Source of the DNA: Cohnella rhizosphaerae
GTDB lineage: Bacteria > Bacillota > Bacilli > Paenibacillales > Paenibacillaceae
Assembly (NCBI RefSeq): GCF_029525575.1
Contig: NZ_JAPDIA010000003.1
Location: 1,108,214-1,172,213, forward strand
Direction of reading: 5' to 3'
Length of the DNA stretch: 64,000 nt
Within the stretch, counting starts at the first letter, position 1. Each line of letters starts with the position of its first letter. The notes below the pieces were generated by a model. It was not told where the DNA came from, did no database searches, and saw nothing but the letters and a program-made list of their open reading frames with translations. A program made the translations under genes and the position numbers. Shown here piece after piece: positions 9,998-19,239 of this stretch.

Positions 9998-10614
9998 GCG
10001 CACACGACCATCACTTAGACGGACACCTTCCTCATGAGCCCGAAAAGGCGACGTTAGAAGGCCGCAATAAAATTCTTGGCTTCTGGCTGTTCCTCGGCGC
10101 GGAGACGGTGCTGTTCGGAACCCTCTTCGCGGCCTTCATCGCGCTTCGCCATCAGACGCTCGACGGTCCGACGCCGGATCATCTGTTCGAGCTGCCGATG
10201 GTATTCGCGGCGACGATGATCCTGCTCGTATCGAGTCTCGCCAGCGTATTCGCGGTTCAGGCGCTGCACCAGCACAAGGTCAAGGCGATGATCGTCTGGC
10301 TGATCATCACGATCCTGCTCGGCCTGAGCTTCCTCGGGCTCGAGATTTACGAGTTCAACACGTACGTGTCCGAAGGCCACAAGCTGACGACGAGCGCATT
10401 CAGTTCTTCGTTCTACACGCTGGTCGGCTTCCACGGCGCGCACGTCGCGTTCGGCGTTCTGTGGATCGGGCTGCTCATCGCCCAGATCTTCAAGAAAGGC
10501 CTTACCGTCGTTACCGCTCCGAAGATCTACGTATCCGCCATTTACTGGCACTTTATCGACGTCGTTTGGGTATTCATCTTCACCGTTGTATACCTGATGG
10601 GAAAGGTGGGTTAA
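9994..10614 (+). CDS. ctaE: Cytochrome caa3 oxidase subunit III
   Basis: 206 residues with five membrane helices, beginning after a histidine-rich cytoplasmic tail. The family patterns FLGAETVLFGTLFAAF near the start and GFHGAHVAFGVLWIG in the fourth helix are present. Subunit III stabilises subunit I and assists oxygen or proton entry. Start and stop of neighbouring genes overlap by four bases (ATGA) with ctaD, showing translational coupling. Confidence 0.95.
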
Positions 10615-10618
10615 CCTC

Positions 10619-10939
10619 ATGGCCAACGACCATTCGGCAGCCGCTTCGGAACCCAAGAGACGTCACCGGCACGAAGGACCGCAGAAGCACGTCGTCGCTT
10701 TTGTCCTGTCCCTCGTGCTCACGATCATCGCCTTCGCCGCGGTTTCGGCCGGCGAGATCAACACGACTTTCACGTACATCATTCTCGTCTCCATGGCGCT
10801 GCTGCAAGTTTTCGTACAGCTGGCGTTCTGGATGCACTTGAAGGATCGCGGCCATCTGTTCGCGACGATGGGCATCATCTTCGGCATCATCGTCGTCTTC
10901 ACGATGGTGATCATGGCGCTGTACTGGGTTTGGTGGTAA
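10619..10939 (+). CDS. ctaF: Cytochrome caa3 oxidase subunit IV
   Basis: 106 residues with three membrane helices and the subunit IV pattern around VQLAFWMHLKDRGHL. It is a small accessory subunit of bacterial aa3/caa3 oxidases, probably an assembly factor. It lies 4 bases after ctaE and is closed by a terminator at 10955. Confidence 0.92.
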   Translation: MANDHSAAASEPKRRHRHEGPQKHVVAFVLSLVLTIIAFAAVSAGEINTTFTYIILVSMALLQVFVQLAFWMHLKDRGHLFATMGIIFGIIVVFTMVIMALYWVWW

Positions 10940-10954
10940 AATAACAAGAACTGA

Positions 10955-10987
10955 AGAGAGGCGGGCCTACAAGCCGCCTCTCTTTTT
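10955..10987 (+). terminator. Terminator after ctaF
   Basis: Perfect 10-bp stem AGAGAGGCGG/CCGCCTCTCT with a 9-base loop and T5. It separates ctaCDEF from ctaG. Confidence 0.9.
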
Positions 10988-11066
10988 AACGGTTAAGGCG
11001 ATTTGCGCGGTTTATCGCTGCCTGTTTGTTGCGATGGATCGGGATTGATCGAAAGGAGGAACGACG

Positions 11067-11984
11067 ATGGGTATGGGATTGGAATATTTCTCGTTCGCCG
11101 ACCTATGGAGCCCGGTTATGATGATCATCGCTTTATTGATCGTCATTTTGTATTCGCTCGTCACGGGACCCTGGCGGGAACGGTTCATTCATAGCGAGCC
11201 CGTCGCCAAAAAGCGGCAAGCGGCGTTCATTGCAGGCATCGTGCTGCTGTATTTGGCGCAGGGCGGCCCGCTTAGCCTGATGGGCCACCTCATGTTTACT
11301 TTCCATATGACGGCGATGGCGATTTCCTATTTTATCGTGCCGCCGATGTTGATTTACGGCGTGCCTGCGTGGTTGTGGAAATCTATTTTCTCGAAGCCGT
11401 TCTGGCGGCCGCTGCGGTTTCTCATGAATCCGCTTCTGGGGCTGTTCGCGTTTAACCTGCTGTTCTCGGTGTACCATATGCCGGCTAACCATGACTGGAT
11501 CATGACGCACTACGTCGTGCATGGCGTCTACTATTTCGTGATGCTCGGCGCGGCGCTGATCAGCTGGTGGCATGTGATGTGCCCGGTCGCGGAATGGAGC
11601 AAGCTGACCAATCTGCGCAAGCTCGGCTTCATCTTTCTGAACGGTCTGCTGCTGACGCCGGCGTGCGTCCTCATTATTTTCGCGAGTACGCCGCTGTTCA
11701 GCGTCTACAACGACGCGGATGTCTGGGCTAAAGCGATGGGCTACTGCATCGCAGGCGACCCGTCCGCTTTTTTGGCTCAGTTCAAGGGCGGCCCGGCCTT
11801 TTTCAGCCTGCTCAAGCCGATCGACGATCAGCAGCTCGGCGGCATTATCATGAAGCTCCTGCAGGAGTTCGTCAACATCGCCGCGCTGTACACCGTCTTC
11901 ATGCAGTGGTACCGGAGAGAGCGCGCGCAGGACGACGATCCCGCGTTCGACCATGCTTCGTCAAGCCGTTTGAACAATGTGTGA
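11067..11984 (+). CDS. ctaG: Cytochrome c oxidase assembly factor CtaG
   Basis: 305 residues, seven or so membrane helices, of the caa3-type CtaG family (not the copper chaperone Cox11). Typical stretches are LAQGGPLSLMGHLMFTFHM, VYHMPANHDWIM and SWWHVMCP with conserved histidines near the membrane surface. It is needed for caa3 oxidase expression or CuB assembly in Bacillus. AAAGGAGG stands 7 bases ahead of the ATG. It follows the ctaF terminator, so it may rely on read-through or its own promoter. Confidence 0.92.
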   Translation: MGMGLEYFSFADLWSPVMMIIALLIVILYSLVTGPWRERFIHSEPVAKKRQAAFIAGIVLLYLAQGGPLSLMGHLMFTFHMTAMAISYFIVPPMLIYGVPAWLWKSIFSKPFWRPLRFLMNPLLGLFAFNLLFSVYHMPANHDWIMTHYVVHGVYYFVMLGAALISWWHVMCPVAEWSKLTNLRKLGFIFLNGLLLTPACVLIIFASTPLFSVYNDADVWAKAMGYCIAGDPSAFLAQFKGGPAFFSLLKPIDDQQLGGIIMKLLQEFVNIAALYTVFMQWYRRERAQDDDPAFDHASSSRLNNV

Positions 11985-12001
11985 AGTGGGGCCGTACGCA
12001 A

Positions 12002-12030
12002 TTGAACTGGGGCCAAAGGCAGGTTACAAT
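12002..12030 (+). promoter_or_regulatory. Promoter of the DUF420 gene
   Basis: TTGAAC (12002-12007) and TACAAT (12025-12030) with a 17-base spacer, between ctaG and the TTG start at 12071. Confidence 0.6.
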
Positions 12031-12070
12031 GGGAGCAGTTGTCCAACATTTATGGAGCAGGTGAGCCCAC

Positions 12071-12535
12071 TTGTCAAGCTACACCATTATGCCGACGATC
12101 AGCACGAGCTTTATCGCGCTTAGCGCCATTCTCGTCGCGATCGGCTGGAACCTCATTATCCGGGGAAAACGAGAAGCCCATAAGAAGACGATGATCGCGG
12201 CAGCGGTCGCTGCCGTCATTTTCTTCATCATCTACGTGTCCCGCACGATTTTCGTCGGCAATACCGAGTGGGGCGGACCGGATCATCTCAAGACGATCTA
12301 TTTGATATTCCTGCTGTTCCATATCACGCTGGCGATGGTCGCGGCCGTATTTGGCATCACCACGCTCGTGCTCGGCTTCAAGGAAAAATATGCGAAGCAC
12401 CGTCGATGGGGCCGCATAACCGCCGTCATTTGGTTCATTACCGCGATTACGGGCATTACCGTGTACGTGCTGCTGTACCTCCTCTACCCGGGCGGCCATA
12501 CGAAGCCGGTCATCGACGCCATCTTCGGGTGGTAG
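12071..12535 (+). CDS. DUF420 (YozB-like) membrane protein of the oxidase locus
   Basis: 154 residues, four membrane helices, histidines at helix ends (REAHKKT, FHITLAM, KHRRWGR). DUF420/YozB proteins are commonly encoded beside ctaG in Bacillota and are thought to help oxidase assembly, but the biochemical role is unknown. The start TTG at 12071 is supported by GGAGCAGG upstream, though spacing is loose; the next in-frame ATG is at 12089. A bidirectional terminator follows. Confidence 0.85.
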   Translation: MSSYTIMPTISTSFIALSAILVAIGWNLIIRGKREAHKKTMIAAAVAAVIFFIIYVSRTIFVGNTEWGGPDHLKTIYLIFLLFHITLAMVAAVFGITTLVLGFKEKYAKHRRWGRITAVIWFITAITGITVYVLLYLLYPGGHTKPVIDAIFGW

Positions 12536-12568
12536 ATCCGGCCTGACTATGAGTTCGTCACAACCAAA

Positions 12569-12620
12569 AAAGGAGCTGTGTCCCCGGATCGTCTTGACGA
12601 GACGGGGATACAGCTCCTTT
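12569..12620. terminator. Bidirectional terminator
   Basis: AAAGGAGCTGT and ACAGCTCCTTT pair around an inner TCCCCG/CGGGGA stem. A/T runs on both sides let it serve the DUF420 gene and the convergent histidine kinase gene. Confidence 0.85.
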
Positions 12621-12634
12621 ATTTTGCGCGGACT

Positions 12635-14012
12635 TCAGGCTGCCGACTGCGGAAAGCTGAGGGAGATCACGGCCCCGCCGGATGCCTGATTATCCGCCCG
12701 AATCAGGCCGCCGCATCGTTCGACGATCGCGCGGGAGATGGCCAGACCAAGGCCGTTCTCGCCGTCCTTGCCCTTGACGAATCGATGGAACAGGTGCGGG
12801 AGCAGCGCGTCCGGGAAGCCCTTCCCGTCATCGAGCACCCGGATGACGACCCGGCCGTCGACCATTCCGGCTTCGATCACGATACGCCGTGCAGCATGGC
12901 GAGCGGCGTTGGACAAGACATTAAGCAGCGCCTGCAAAAGCTTGTCTTTGTTGGCCATGATCGCGAGTTCGTCCTCCGCATGGTCGGCGCAGACGATGTC
13001 CAATGACAGCCCGCGCTGCGCAAGCAGCGGATTGATCCGCTCGGCGGCGCCGGTCAGCAGTTCGCCAATGCGGACGACGATCGGTTGTACGACGTCCGCT
13101 TCGCTGTCCAGCTTTGCGAGGAGCGTCATTTCCGTGACGAGCTTCGTCATCCGTCCGCTCTCGTTGACGATGATGTCCAGCCCCATACGGGCGCCTTCGC
13201 CTTCGAATACGCCGTCGCGGATGCCTTCCGCATAGCCGGCGATCGACATGAGCGGCGTCTTGAGCTCGTGGGAGGCATTTTGGAAAAATTGCTTCTGCAC
13301 CCGGTTGTACCGTTCCAGTTCCCCCCGCCAGATCGTACACGGTCCGCGCGACTGCGCCGATCTCGCCGCCGGCGGGGACGAGCCGAACGTCGGCGAACCG
13401 GCGCTCCTGCACCTTCGCGAGTTCCCGGCGCAGCTTCACCATCGGGCGAATGAGCTTGCGTGTGATCAGCAGACTGAGCAGCAGAGCGACCGCGCCGCCG
13501 ACGCCCAGCACGATCAGCAGCCGGCCGAGAAGCGCGCGTTCGATCGCGTTGATCTTGCTGATCGGCGTGCGCAGCGTAAGCGTGCCTTGGGGGACCGGGT
13601 CCGTATGGACCAGATAACCGCTGCTGATCTGCACGCCGGATGCGCTAAGCGTCTTCATCGCGTCCTTGGCTGACAGGACGGCCGCGGGGAGCGCCTGTAC
13701 GGAAGGCGTGAGCGATACGGGTCTCGTATTGCCGCTGACGATATGGCCTTCGGCATCCGAGACGAAAGCCTCGACGTCGACAGGCAGCGCGACGGCTTGA
13801 TCGAGAGAGCGCGTCGTATCGGTTGTGCCTGCAAAAGGCAAGGCCTGAAGCTGGAGCGAGGATGCGATGCTGGAGGCCATCGTACGAAGCTCCTGCTTTT
13901 GCTCGCCCATGAAGTGATCGATCAGTACCAGATGAATGAGCAGCGCCGTCATGCCCAAGACGAGCACGAGCAGCGAACCGAATGCCAGATTGATCTGATG
14001 AAGCAGCTTCAT
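12635..14012 (-). CDS. Sensor histidine kinase (one apparent frameshift)
   Basis: About 458 residues: first membrane helix (10-34), extracytoplasmic sensor region to about 165, second helix (170-190), HAMP, HisKA with NASHELKTPL (phospho-His), N box LSNAARHA, and ATP-lid glycines GKGFP and GENGLGLAI. The frame breaks in a C6 run at 13321-13326; removing one base joins VYDLAGE to LERYNRVQKQFF just ahead of the phospho-His. The ATG at 14012 overlaps the regulator stop (ATGA), and GGAGGG precedes it. It autophosphorylates and passes phosphate to the adjacent OmpR-type regulator. Signal unknown. Confidence 0.85.
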
Positions 14013-14724
14013 GACTGAATCCCTCCGTCCGCTCTTAAGCGATAGCCGTGCCCCCACACCGACTCGATCGGGAGCTGCTCGGCTTTTTTTGCGCAAGCCG
14101 CTTGATCAGGTGATCGACGGCCCGGTCGCTGCCGAAGTAATCGTCGCCCCACACCAGCATGAGCAGTTCCTCCCGCGTATACGCGCGATTGGGATGCTCC
14201 GCCAGTACCTGAAGCAGCGTATACTCCTTAAAGGTTAGCTCCAATTCGGCGCCTCCCCAATAAGCGCGTCGCTCCTCCGGATACACGCGCAAGGAACCGA
14301 CCTCGACGAAGGCAGGCGCGGCTGTCGGCGAGGCCGTCTCGTTCGCGGCATGGAGCCGGTACCAGCGGCGAAGCTGACGCTTCACCCGGGCCACCAGCTC
14401 GCGGGGGCTGAAGGGCTTCACCAGATAGTCGTCGCCGCCCAGCTCAAGCCCCAATATTTTGTCGACCTCTTCGTCCTTGGCCGAGATCATGATGATCGGC
14501 ACTTCAGCGTCGCTGCGGATGCGCCTGCACAGCTCGTATCCGTCCATACCCGGCAGCATAATATCCAGCACCCAGAGATCCGGCGGGCTGCTCGTCCATA
14601 GATCCCAAGCTTCTTCCGCGGAACCCAGACCGACGGTGCGATAATTTTCTTTCATGAGATAAGCCTCGACGAGATGCCGGATATTCGGATCGTCGTCCAC
14701 GACGGCAATCGTATATTCGTTAAT
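14009..14724 (-). CDS. OmpR-family response regulator (one apparent frameshift, unusual start)
   Basis: About 238 residues: receiver domain with the acidic pair VVDDDPN, phospho-acceptor Asp in LWVLDIMLPGMDG, switch residues IIMISAKD and LVKPFSPREL, then a winged-helix DNA-binding domain ending IESVWGHGYRLR. The frame breaks in an A7 run (T7 on plus, 14094-14100 region); adding one A restores that end and an ATGA overlap with the kinase. The first standard start, GTG at 14700, would remove the first beta strand. An ATT at 14724 lies 8 bases after GGGGAGG and yields INEYTIAVVDDD, so a rare ATT start, or a further base error, is likely. Confidence 0.8.
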
Positions 14725-14756
14725 AGGAAGGACCTCCCCGGCCGAACGATAGGTTC

Positions 14757-14765
14757 ATTATAGCA
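14757..14765 (-). promoter_or_regulatory. Extended -10 promoter of the two-component operon
   Basis: TGCTATAAT on the minus strand lies about 33 bases ahead of the regulator start. No good -35 box is visible, consistent with an extended -10 promoter. Confidence 0.45.
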
Positions 14766-14884
14766 AGTCCGTTCCGGAGCCGGGGCGCGTGCCATCGTTT
14801 TTCCACAATTCCACCAATCGGATGCCACATCCGCATTCTAAAGTAGGAGATGCAAGACAAACTATAAGCAGGAGTGATTCAACG

Positions 14885-15542
14885 ATGAAAAGCAAGTCTC
14901 TGTTCGCCAAAATCGCCGTCACCGCCATGGCCGTCGCCGCGCTGGGCAGCCCAGTCGCCGCCTTTGCGGCGGCCGGGCCTGCGCTTGCCGAGAAGTATGC
15001 GCTCTCCCAGGCGCCGCTGTCTCAATCGTCGGCCAAGCTAACTGCAGGAGTGGCCGCAAAGGCAATCTCCCAAACCGCGATCATGCAGCTGCCCGACCCG
15101 TCCGAGGTCGCCGCGAAGTACGCGCCGGACACCGTCGAGGAATGGAAGAAGACGCTGGCCAGTTACAACAAGCTCGCTCCGGTCAAGACGCTGTCGCTGT
15201 CTGCCGCCACTCTGCCTGCTTCCGGTTCGGTCGAGGCAGCGCAGCCCGCGGCTGCCGTCACGATTCGCCAGGGAAGCCTGACGGAGACGGGTTCGATCTC
15301 TCTGCAGTTGGTCAAACCGGGCGAGGGAGGCATCGTGACGGCGCCTTCGACATTGACGGCCGTCGCCGGGGGGCAAGACCGTGACGGCGGCTGCGGCGCC
15401 TGTAGGCGTCGGCATTATCGAAGGCCGAATCGCGCTGGGCCAAGCCGTCGAATCGGGCGATGCGGAGAAGATCGAGCAGGCGCTCGGCAAGCTGCTGGCG
15501 CAATACAAATCGGTCATCGCGGAGCTGCAGCAGGCGAAGTAA
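14885..15542 (+). CDS. Secreted protein of unknown function (one apparent frameshift)
   Basis: About 218 residues with a clear signal peptide (cleavage near AAFAAAG, residue 27-29), then Ala/Ser-rich sequence with no recognised domain and a C-terminal helix ending AVIAELQQAK-like (reads KSVIAELQQAK). The frame breaks in a G6 run at 15368-15373; removing one G gives TAVAGGKTVTAAAAPVGVG and a stop at 15540. AGGAG lies 10 bases ahead of the ATG at 14885. It stands divergent from the two-component system, which may control it, but that is only positional inference. Confidence 0.65.
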
Positions 15543-15611
15543 GGCAGGGAGATCGCAAAAGGTTAGAGGATGTATAAACAGAAGAAGCCGTTCGATCGGC
15601 CGTGATCGGCT

Positions 15612-15656
15612 AGACGGGATGAAGCAGAGATGCAATCTGTTTTGTCCCGTCTTTCG
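15612..15656. terminator. Terminator between secreted protein and FecCD gene
   Basis: AGACGGGA and TCCCGTCT form an 8-bp stem followed by TTTCGT. It lies between two convergent genes. Confidence 0.55.
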
Positions 15657-15696
15657 TATGCGAGACGGTCCCTATGCGACGCATGGCAATTACCGC

Positions 15697-16738
15697 TCAC
15701 GCATGGCGATTGCGATAGAGCAGGTAGATGAAAAAAGGCGCGCCGACGCCGGCCGTAAATACGCCGACCGGAATATCGTAAGGTAAAAAAAGCCGTGCGG
15801 GAGATCGTATCGGCTATGACGACGATCAGACCGCCGAGCAAAGCGGAGATCGGCAGCATGCCGCCGAACGAGGAGCCGACCAGTTTGCGAGCCATATGCG
15901 GCGCGATCAGCCCGACGAACGAAATGGCGCCGCCGACGGCGACGGCAGCGCCGGCGAGCGCCACGCTGATCATGAGCAGGCCGAAGCGGTGCCGCTGAAC
16001 GGCGCTGCCTACGCCGGAGGCGACATCGTCGCCGAGCTGCAGGGCGTTCACATGACGGGCGAGCGCGAAGGCGACCGGGATAAACACGGCCAGCCATGGC
16101 GCGATCATCCCCACCATCCCCCAATCGCTCCCGTACACGGTGCCGGTGAGCCATACATAAGCCTGCGACGACGTATAGGCAGGATTTTTAAGCAGCAGCA
16201 CCTTGGTCGCGGAACCCAGCAAAAAGTTGATGCCGATCCCGACCAGCACGAGCCGGATCGCCGTCACGCCCCGCCGCCAGGCGAGCATGTAGATGAGCAG
16301 CGCGGTCAGGCAGGCGCCTGTCATCGCCGCGACCGGCAGCCAGACGATGCTGACCGTCGCCGACAAATAGCTGATAAAAACAACGGCAGCCAGCGACGCG
16401 CCGCTCGTGATGCCGATAATATCGGGAGAAGCGAGCGGATTGCGGATGATGCCCTGCAGGAGAGAGCCGGCCGCCGCCAGCGCGATGCCGACGAGGAACG
16501 CGGCCAGAATACGGGGAAGCCGGATCGTATGGACGACGAGCCTGTGCTCCTCGGCGCCGCTGCCGAGCATGGCCCGCACGACTTCCTGCGGATACATGCG
16601 CATATCGCCGAGACCTACGGAGAGCAGCAGCGCCGCGGCGCCGGCGACGGCCAGCACGATCGCCGTCGTCAGCGTCTTTTTGTGCAGCAAAAAGGAAATC
16701 GGCAGCCTGGCGAACCGGGCGGATTTGTAGCTTTTCAC
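15697..16738 (-). CDS. FecCD-type siderophore ABC permease, second subunit (one apparent frameshift)
   Basis: About 346 residues, roughly ten membrane helices, with family patterns RLPRILAAFLVGIALAAAG, NPLASPDIIGITSGA and the cytoplasmic EAA-like GAISFVGLIAPHMARKLVG. The GTG at 16738 overlaps the stop of the first permease (GTGA). The frame breaks in an A7 run on the plus strand (15785-15791); removing one base gives SRTAFLPYDIPVGVFTAGVG and a normal C-terminus at 15697. With the other permease, the ATPase at 20140 and the binding protein at 17834 it forms one importer for ferric siderophores. Confidence 0.88.
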
Positions 16739-17751
16739 TTTTGGGCGAGCCCCTTTCTGGCGATCGCGATGAAGGCCGGCGTGCCGATGATCGCGGTCAT
16801 GATGCCGACCGGCAGCTCCTCCGGACGGATGAGGAAGCGTCCGGCGATGTCGGCCGAGAGCAGGAGCAGCGCGCCGGCCACGGCGCTGTAGGGGACGATC
16901 CAGCGATAATCGCTCCCGGTGAACGGACGGACGAGCGTCGGCACGATCAGTCCGATGAAGCCCACGGGACCGGCTACGGCCACCGAGCTGCCGGCCAGCG
17001 CCACGACGATTATGCCGGCGAAAATCTTGATGAGCGCGGTTCGCTGCCCCAGACCTTGCGCCGTATGCTCCCCCATCGTCAGCACGTTCATATGCCGCGC
17101 GATCCACAGCGCGCCGATCATGCCGGCTGCCATCACGGGCAGCACCGCCTGCAGCATCTCGAGCGATCTGCCCGCCACGGAGCCGGTCAGCCAGAACATC
17201 ATTTCGCTCAGCCCTTGCTCGTTCAGCACGAGCATGCCCTGCGTGAAGGATGAGAATAGCGCGCTCAGCGCGGCCCCCGCGAGGATGATCTTAAGCGGCG
17301 TCAGACCGTCGCGGCCGATCGCCCCGAGCATATATACGGCGATCGCGGCGATCGCGGCTCCCGCGAAGGAGACGGCGGTCAGCGCCGGCAGCGACGATAT
17401 CGAGAGCCGGGTCACGGCGAACACGATCAAGCAGGAAGCGCCGTAGTTGATGCCGAGCAGGCTGGGATCGGCCAGCGGATTGCGCGTGAGGCCCTGAATC
17501 AGCGCGCCGGCGACGGCGAGGCAGGCGCCGATGGCCGCCGCCGTGAACGCCCGGGGCATGCGCGCCGTATGCACGATGATCTGCGCGTTCGAAGCAGCGT
17601 CATACTTCGTCGCCGCGCGGTAGATGTCGGACAAGCCGATCGTGGACAAGCCGAACGCCATGCTGGCGAACAGGCCCGCGGCCACGAGGACGAGCCCGAG
17701 CGCAAGTCCGACTGTCTTGAACAGGGGGCTGGCTGACAATCTTTCCATCAT
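16735..17751 (-). CDS. FecCD-type siderophore ABC permease, first subunit
   Basis: 338 residues and about ten membrane helices; patterns RMPRAFTAAAIGACLAVAG, NPLADPSLLGINYGA and GPVGFIGLIVPTLVRPFTG place it with FecC/FhuB/BtuC permeases. Two ATGs in tandem (17751, 17748) follow GGAG. It is intact and coupled to the second permease by a GTGA overlap. It follows the binding-protein gene on the same strand with about 80 bases between them, so the order is binding protein, permease, permease. Confidence 0.9.
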   Translation of the reverse strand: MMERLSASPLFKTVGLALGLVLVAAGLFASMAFGLSTIGLSDIYRAATKYDAASNAQIIVHTARMPRAFTAAAIGACLAVAGALIQGLTRNPLADPSLLGINYGASCLIVFAVTRLSISSLPALTAVSFAGAAIAAIAVYMLGAIGRDGLTPLKIILAGAALSALFSSFTQGMLVLNEQGLSEMMFWLTGSVAGRSLEMLQAVLPVMAAGMIGALWIARHMNVLTMGEHTAQGLGQRTALIKIFAGIIVVALAGSSVAVAGPVGFIGLIVPTLVRPFTGSDYRWIVPYSAVAGALLLLSADIAGRFLIRPEELPVGIMTAIIGTPAFIAIARKGLAQK

Positions 17752-17833
17752 TTCCGCTCCAGTTCCTGAGCGCGCGAAAGAATGAGCCCGGGGCTCATTC
17801 CTCCATGTCGCTTCAATGCAATTCAATAGACCA

Positions 17834-19108
17834 TTAGACGTCAAAGTAGAAGAACAGATCGTCCAGCAGCATCTTGGCTGCCGTAGCGCCCCCGGACAAG
17901 TTCCAGGTGATGTCGTTGACCTTGTAGTATTTGCCGTTCTTTACGCCCTTGAGGTTCGTCCAGAGCGGATTCTTCTGCCAGGCTTCCTGCGTCTTGAACT
18001 CGTCGCCGCCCTGATTGCTGGACGTAATGTCGAAGATGATGTCGCCGTCCATCAGCGGAATCTGCTCCTGCGAGGACAGGTCGACAAACGTCTTGTCCGG
18101 CGACTGCTGGGACTTCGGCCGGCTCAGGCCGAGCTCGCTCAGAATGGAGCCCGCGAACCCGGTGACGTAGATGCGCGCCGAGTTGTCGTCGTAGAAGCGG
18201 ACGATCGATACTTCGCTGTTCGCGCGATCTCCGATGTTGGCTTTGAAGCTGGCCACCCGCTTGTTCCAGTCGGCCATGAACGCATCGTTTACGGCTTCCT
18301 TGTTAAGCGCTTTGGCGGCCATGCTCATATTTTCTTTCCATTCGAACAGTTGGCCGACGAACAGCGTGGGCGCGATCTTCGACAGCTGATCGTAGATTTT
18401 CTCGTGTCGCGTCTTGGCGCCGATGATGAGATCGGGCTTAAGCGCGACGATCGCTTCGATATTGGGCTGAAGCTCGCTGCCGAGGCTCTTGACGCCGCTC
18501 ATATCCGCTCTCAGGTAGTGATACCATGGCGTCTGCACCCACGATTCGATCGCGCCGACGGGCTTGACGCCCAGCGTGAGGGAGATGTCGACCATGCCGT
18601 TGAAAAGAACGACGACGCGCTTTGGAACGGAAGTGAGCGTCGTCTGTCCCATCGCATGCGCGATCGTGCGCTTCGTCTCGATGCTGGCCGTCCTGGCGCT
18701 GTCGTTCCAGTTCACCCACAGACCGAACGCTTCGCCGAGGAAGCGCAGCGGGACGAACGTACGTCCCGAACGCTCGATCACCTTGGCCGGGAGCGTGACG
18801 GACGCGCCGTCGACGCTCGCCTTGTCGCTGCCGATCGTCAGCTCGACCTTCTGCTGGTTCCGCTTGACGACGAGCTTCTTGGTCTTGGCGTCGAAGCTTA
18901 ACGTCGCGCCGAGCTTGGGGATCAGGCTGCTGTAGGGGACCATCGTCGTACCGTTCACGACTTGAGGCGCCACGTCGAGGGCGAGACGCTGACCGTCCAC
19001 GACGACCTGGATCGGCGCGGCGGCGACAGCCGGCGCGAAGGGGGCCGATACGGCCGCCAAGGCGACCGTCAGACCGAGCGTTAACGTGCGGAACAAAGAT
19101 TTGAGCAT
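17834..19108 (-). CDS. Iron-siderophore binding protein fused to an N-terminal copper-amine-oxidase-like stalk domain
   Basis: About 424 residues. A signal peptide (1-30) is followed by a stalk domain of the copper amine oxidase N-terminal type (about 31-145: GTTMVPYSSLIPKLGATLS, SGRTFVPLRFLGEAFG, repeated beta units), then a periplasmic-binding-protein fold of the FhuD/FepB class (about 160-424: PKRVVVLFNGMVDISLTLG, ALKPDLIIGAKTRHEKIYD). It captures ferric siderophore for the FecCD permeases. There is no lipobox; the stalk may hold it to the wall instead. The ATG at 19108 is 13 bases after AAAGGTGG, a long gap, perhaps due to the T6 run. A perfect Fur box lies 40 bases upstream. Confidence 0.85.
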   Translation of the reverse strand: MLKSLFRTLTLGLTVALAAVSAPFAPAVAAAPIQVVVDGQRLALDVAPQVVNGTTMVPYSSLIPKLGATLSFDAKTKKLVVKRNQQKVELTIGSDKASVDGASVTLPAKVIERSGRTFVPLRFLGEAFGLWVNWNDSARTASIETKRTIAHAMGQTTLTSVPKRVVVLFNGMVDISLTLGVKPVGAIESWVQTPWYHYLRADMSGVKSLGSELQPNIEAIVALKPDLIIGAKTRHEKIYDQLSKIAPTLFVGQLFEWKENMSMAAKALNKEAVNDAFMADWNKRVASFKANIGDRANSEVSIVRFYDDNSARIYVTGFAGSILSELGLSRPKSQQSPDKTFVDLSSQEQIPLMDGDIIFDITSSNQGGDEFKTQEAWQKNPLWTNLKGVKNGKYYKVNDITWNLSGGATAAKMLLDDLFFYFDV

Positions 19109-19148
19109 AGAAAAAATGAATCCACCTTTCGTCCGATAAAATTGATAT

Positions 19149-19163
19149 TGATAATCATTATCA
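19149..19163. promoter_or_regulatory. Fur box upstream of the binding-protein gene
   Basis: TGATAATCATTATCA is a perfect match to the 7-1-7 Fur consensus TGATAATNATTATCA. Iron-replete Fur should repress the binding protein and the FecCD permeases. Confidence 0.9.
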
Positions 19164-19239
19164 AAACAAATCGTTATTATCATATTTTTCCGCAGCCAGA
19201 ATTGTCAACCATTATTTTGGAAAATCCGCTTGACCGCGA

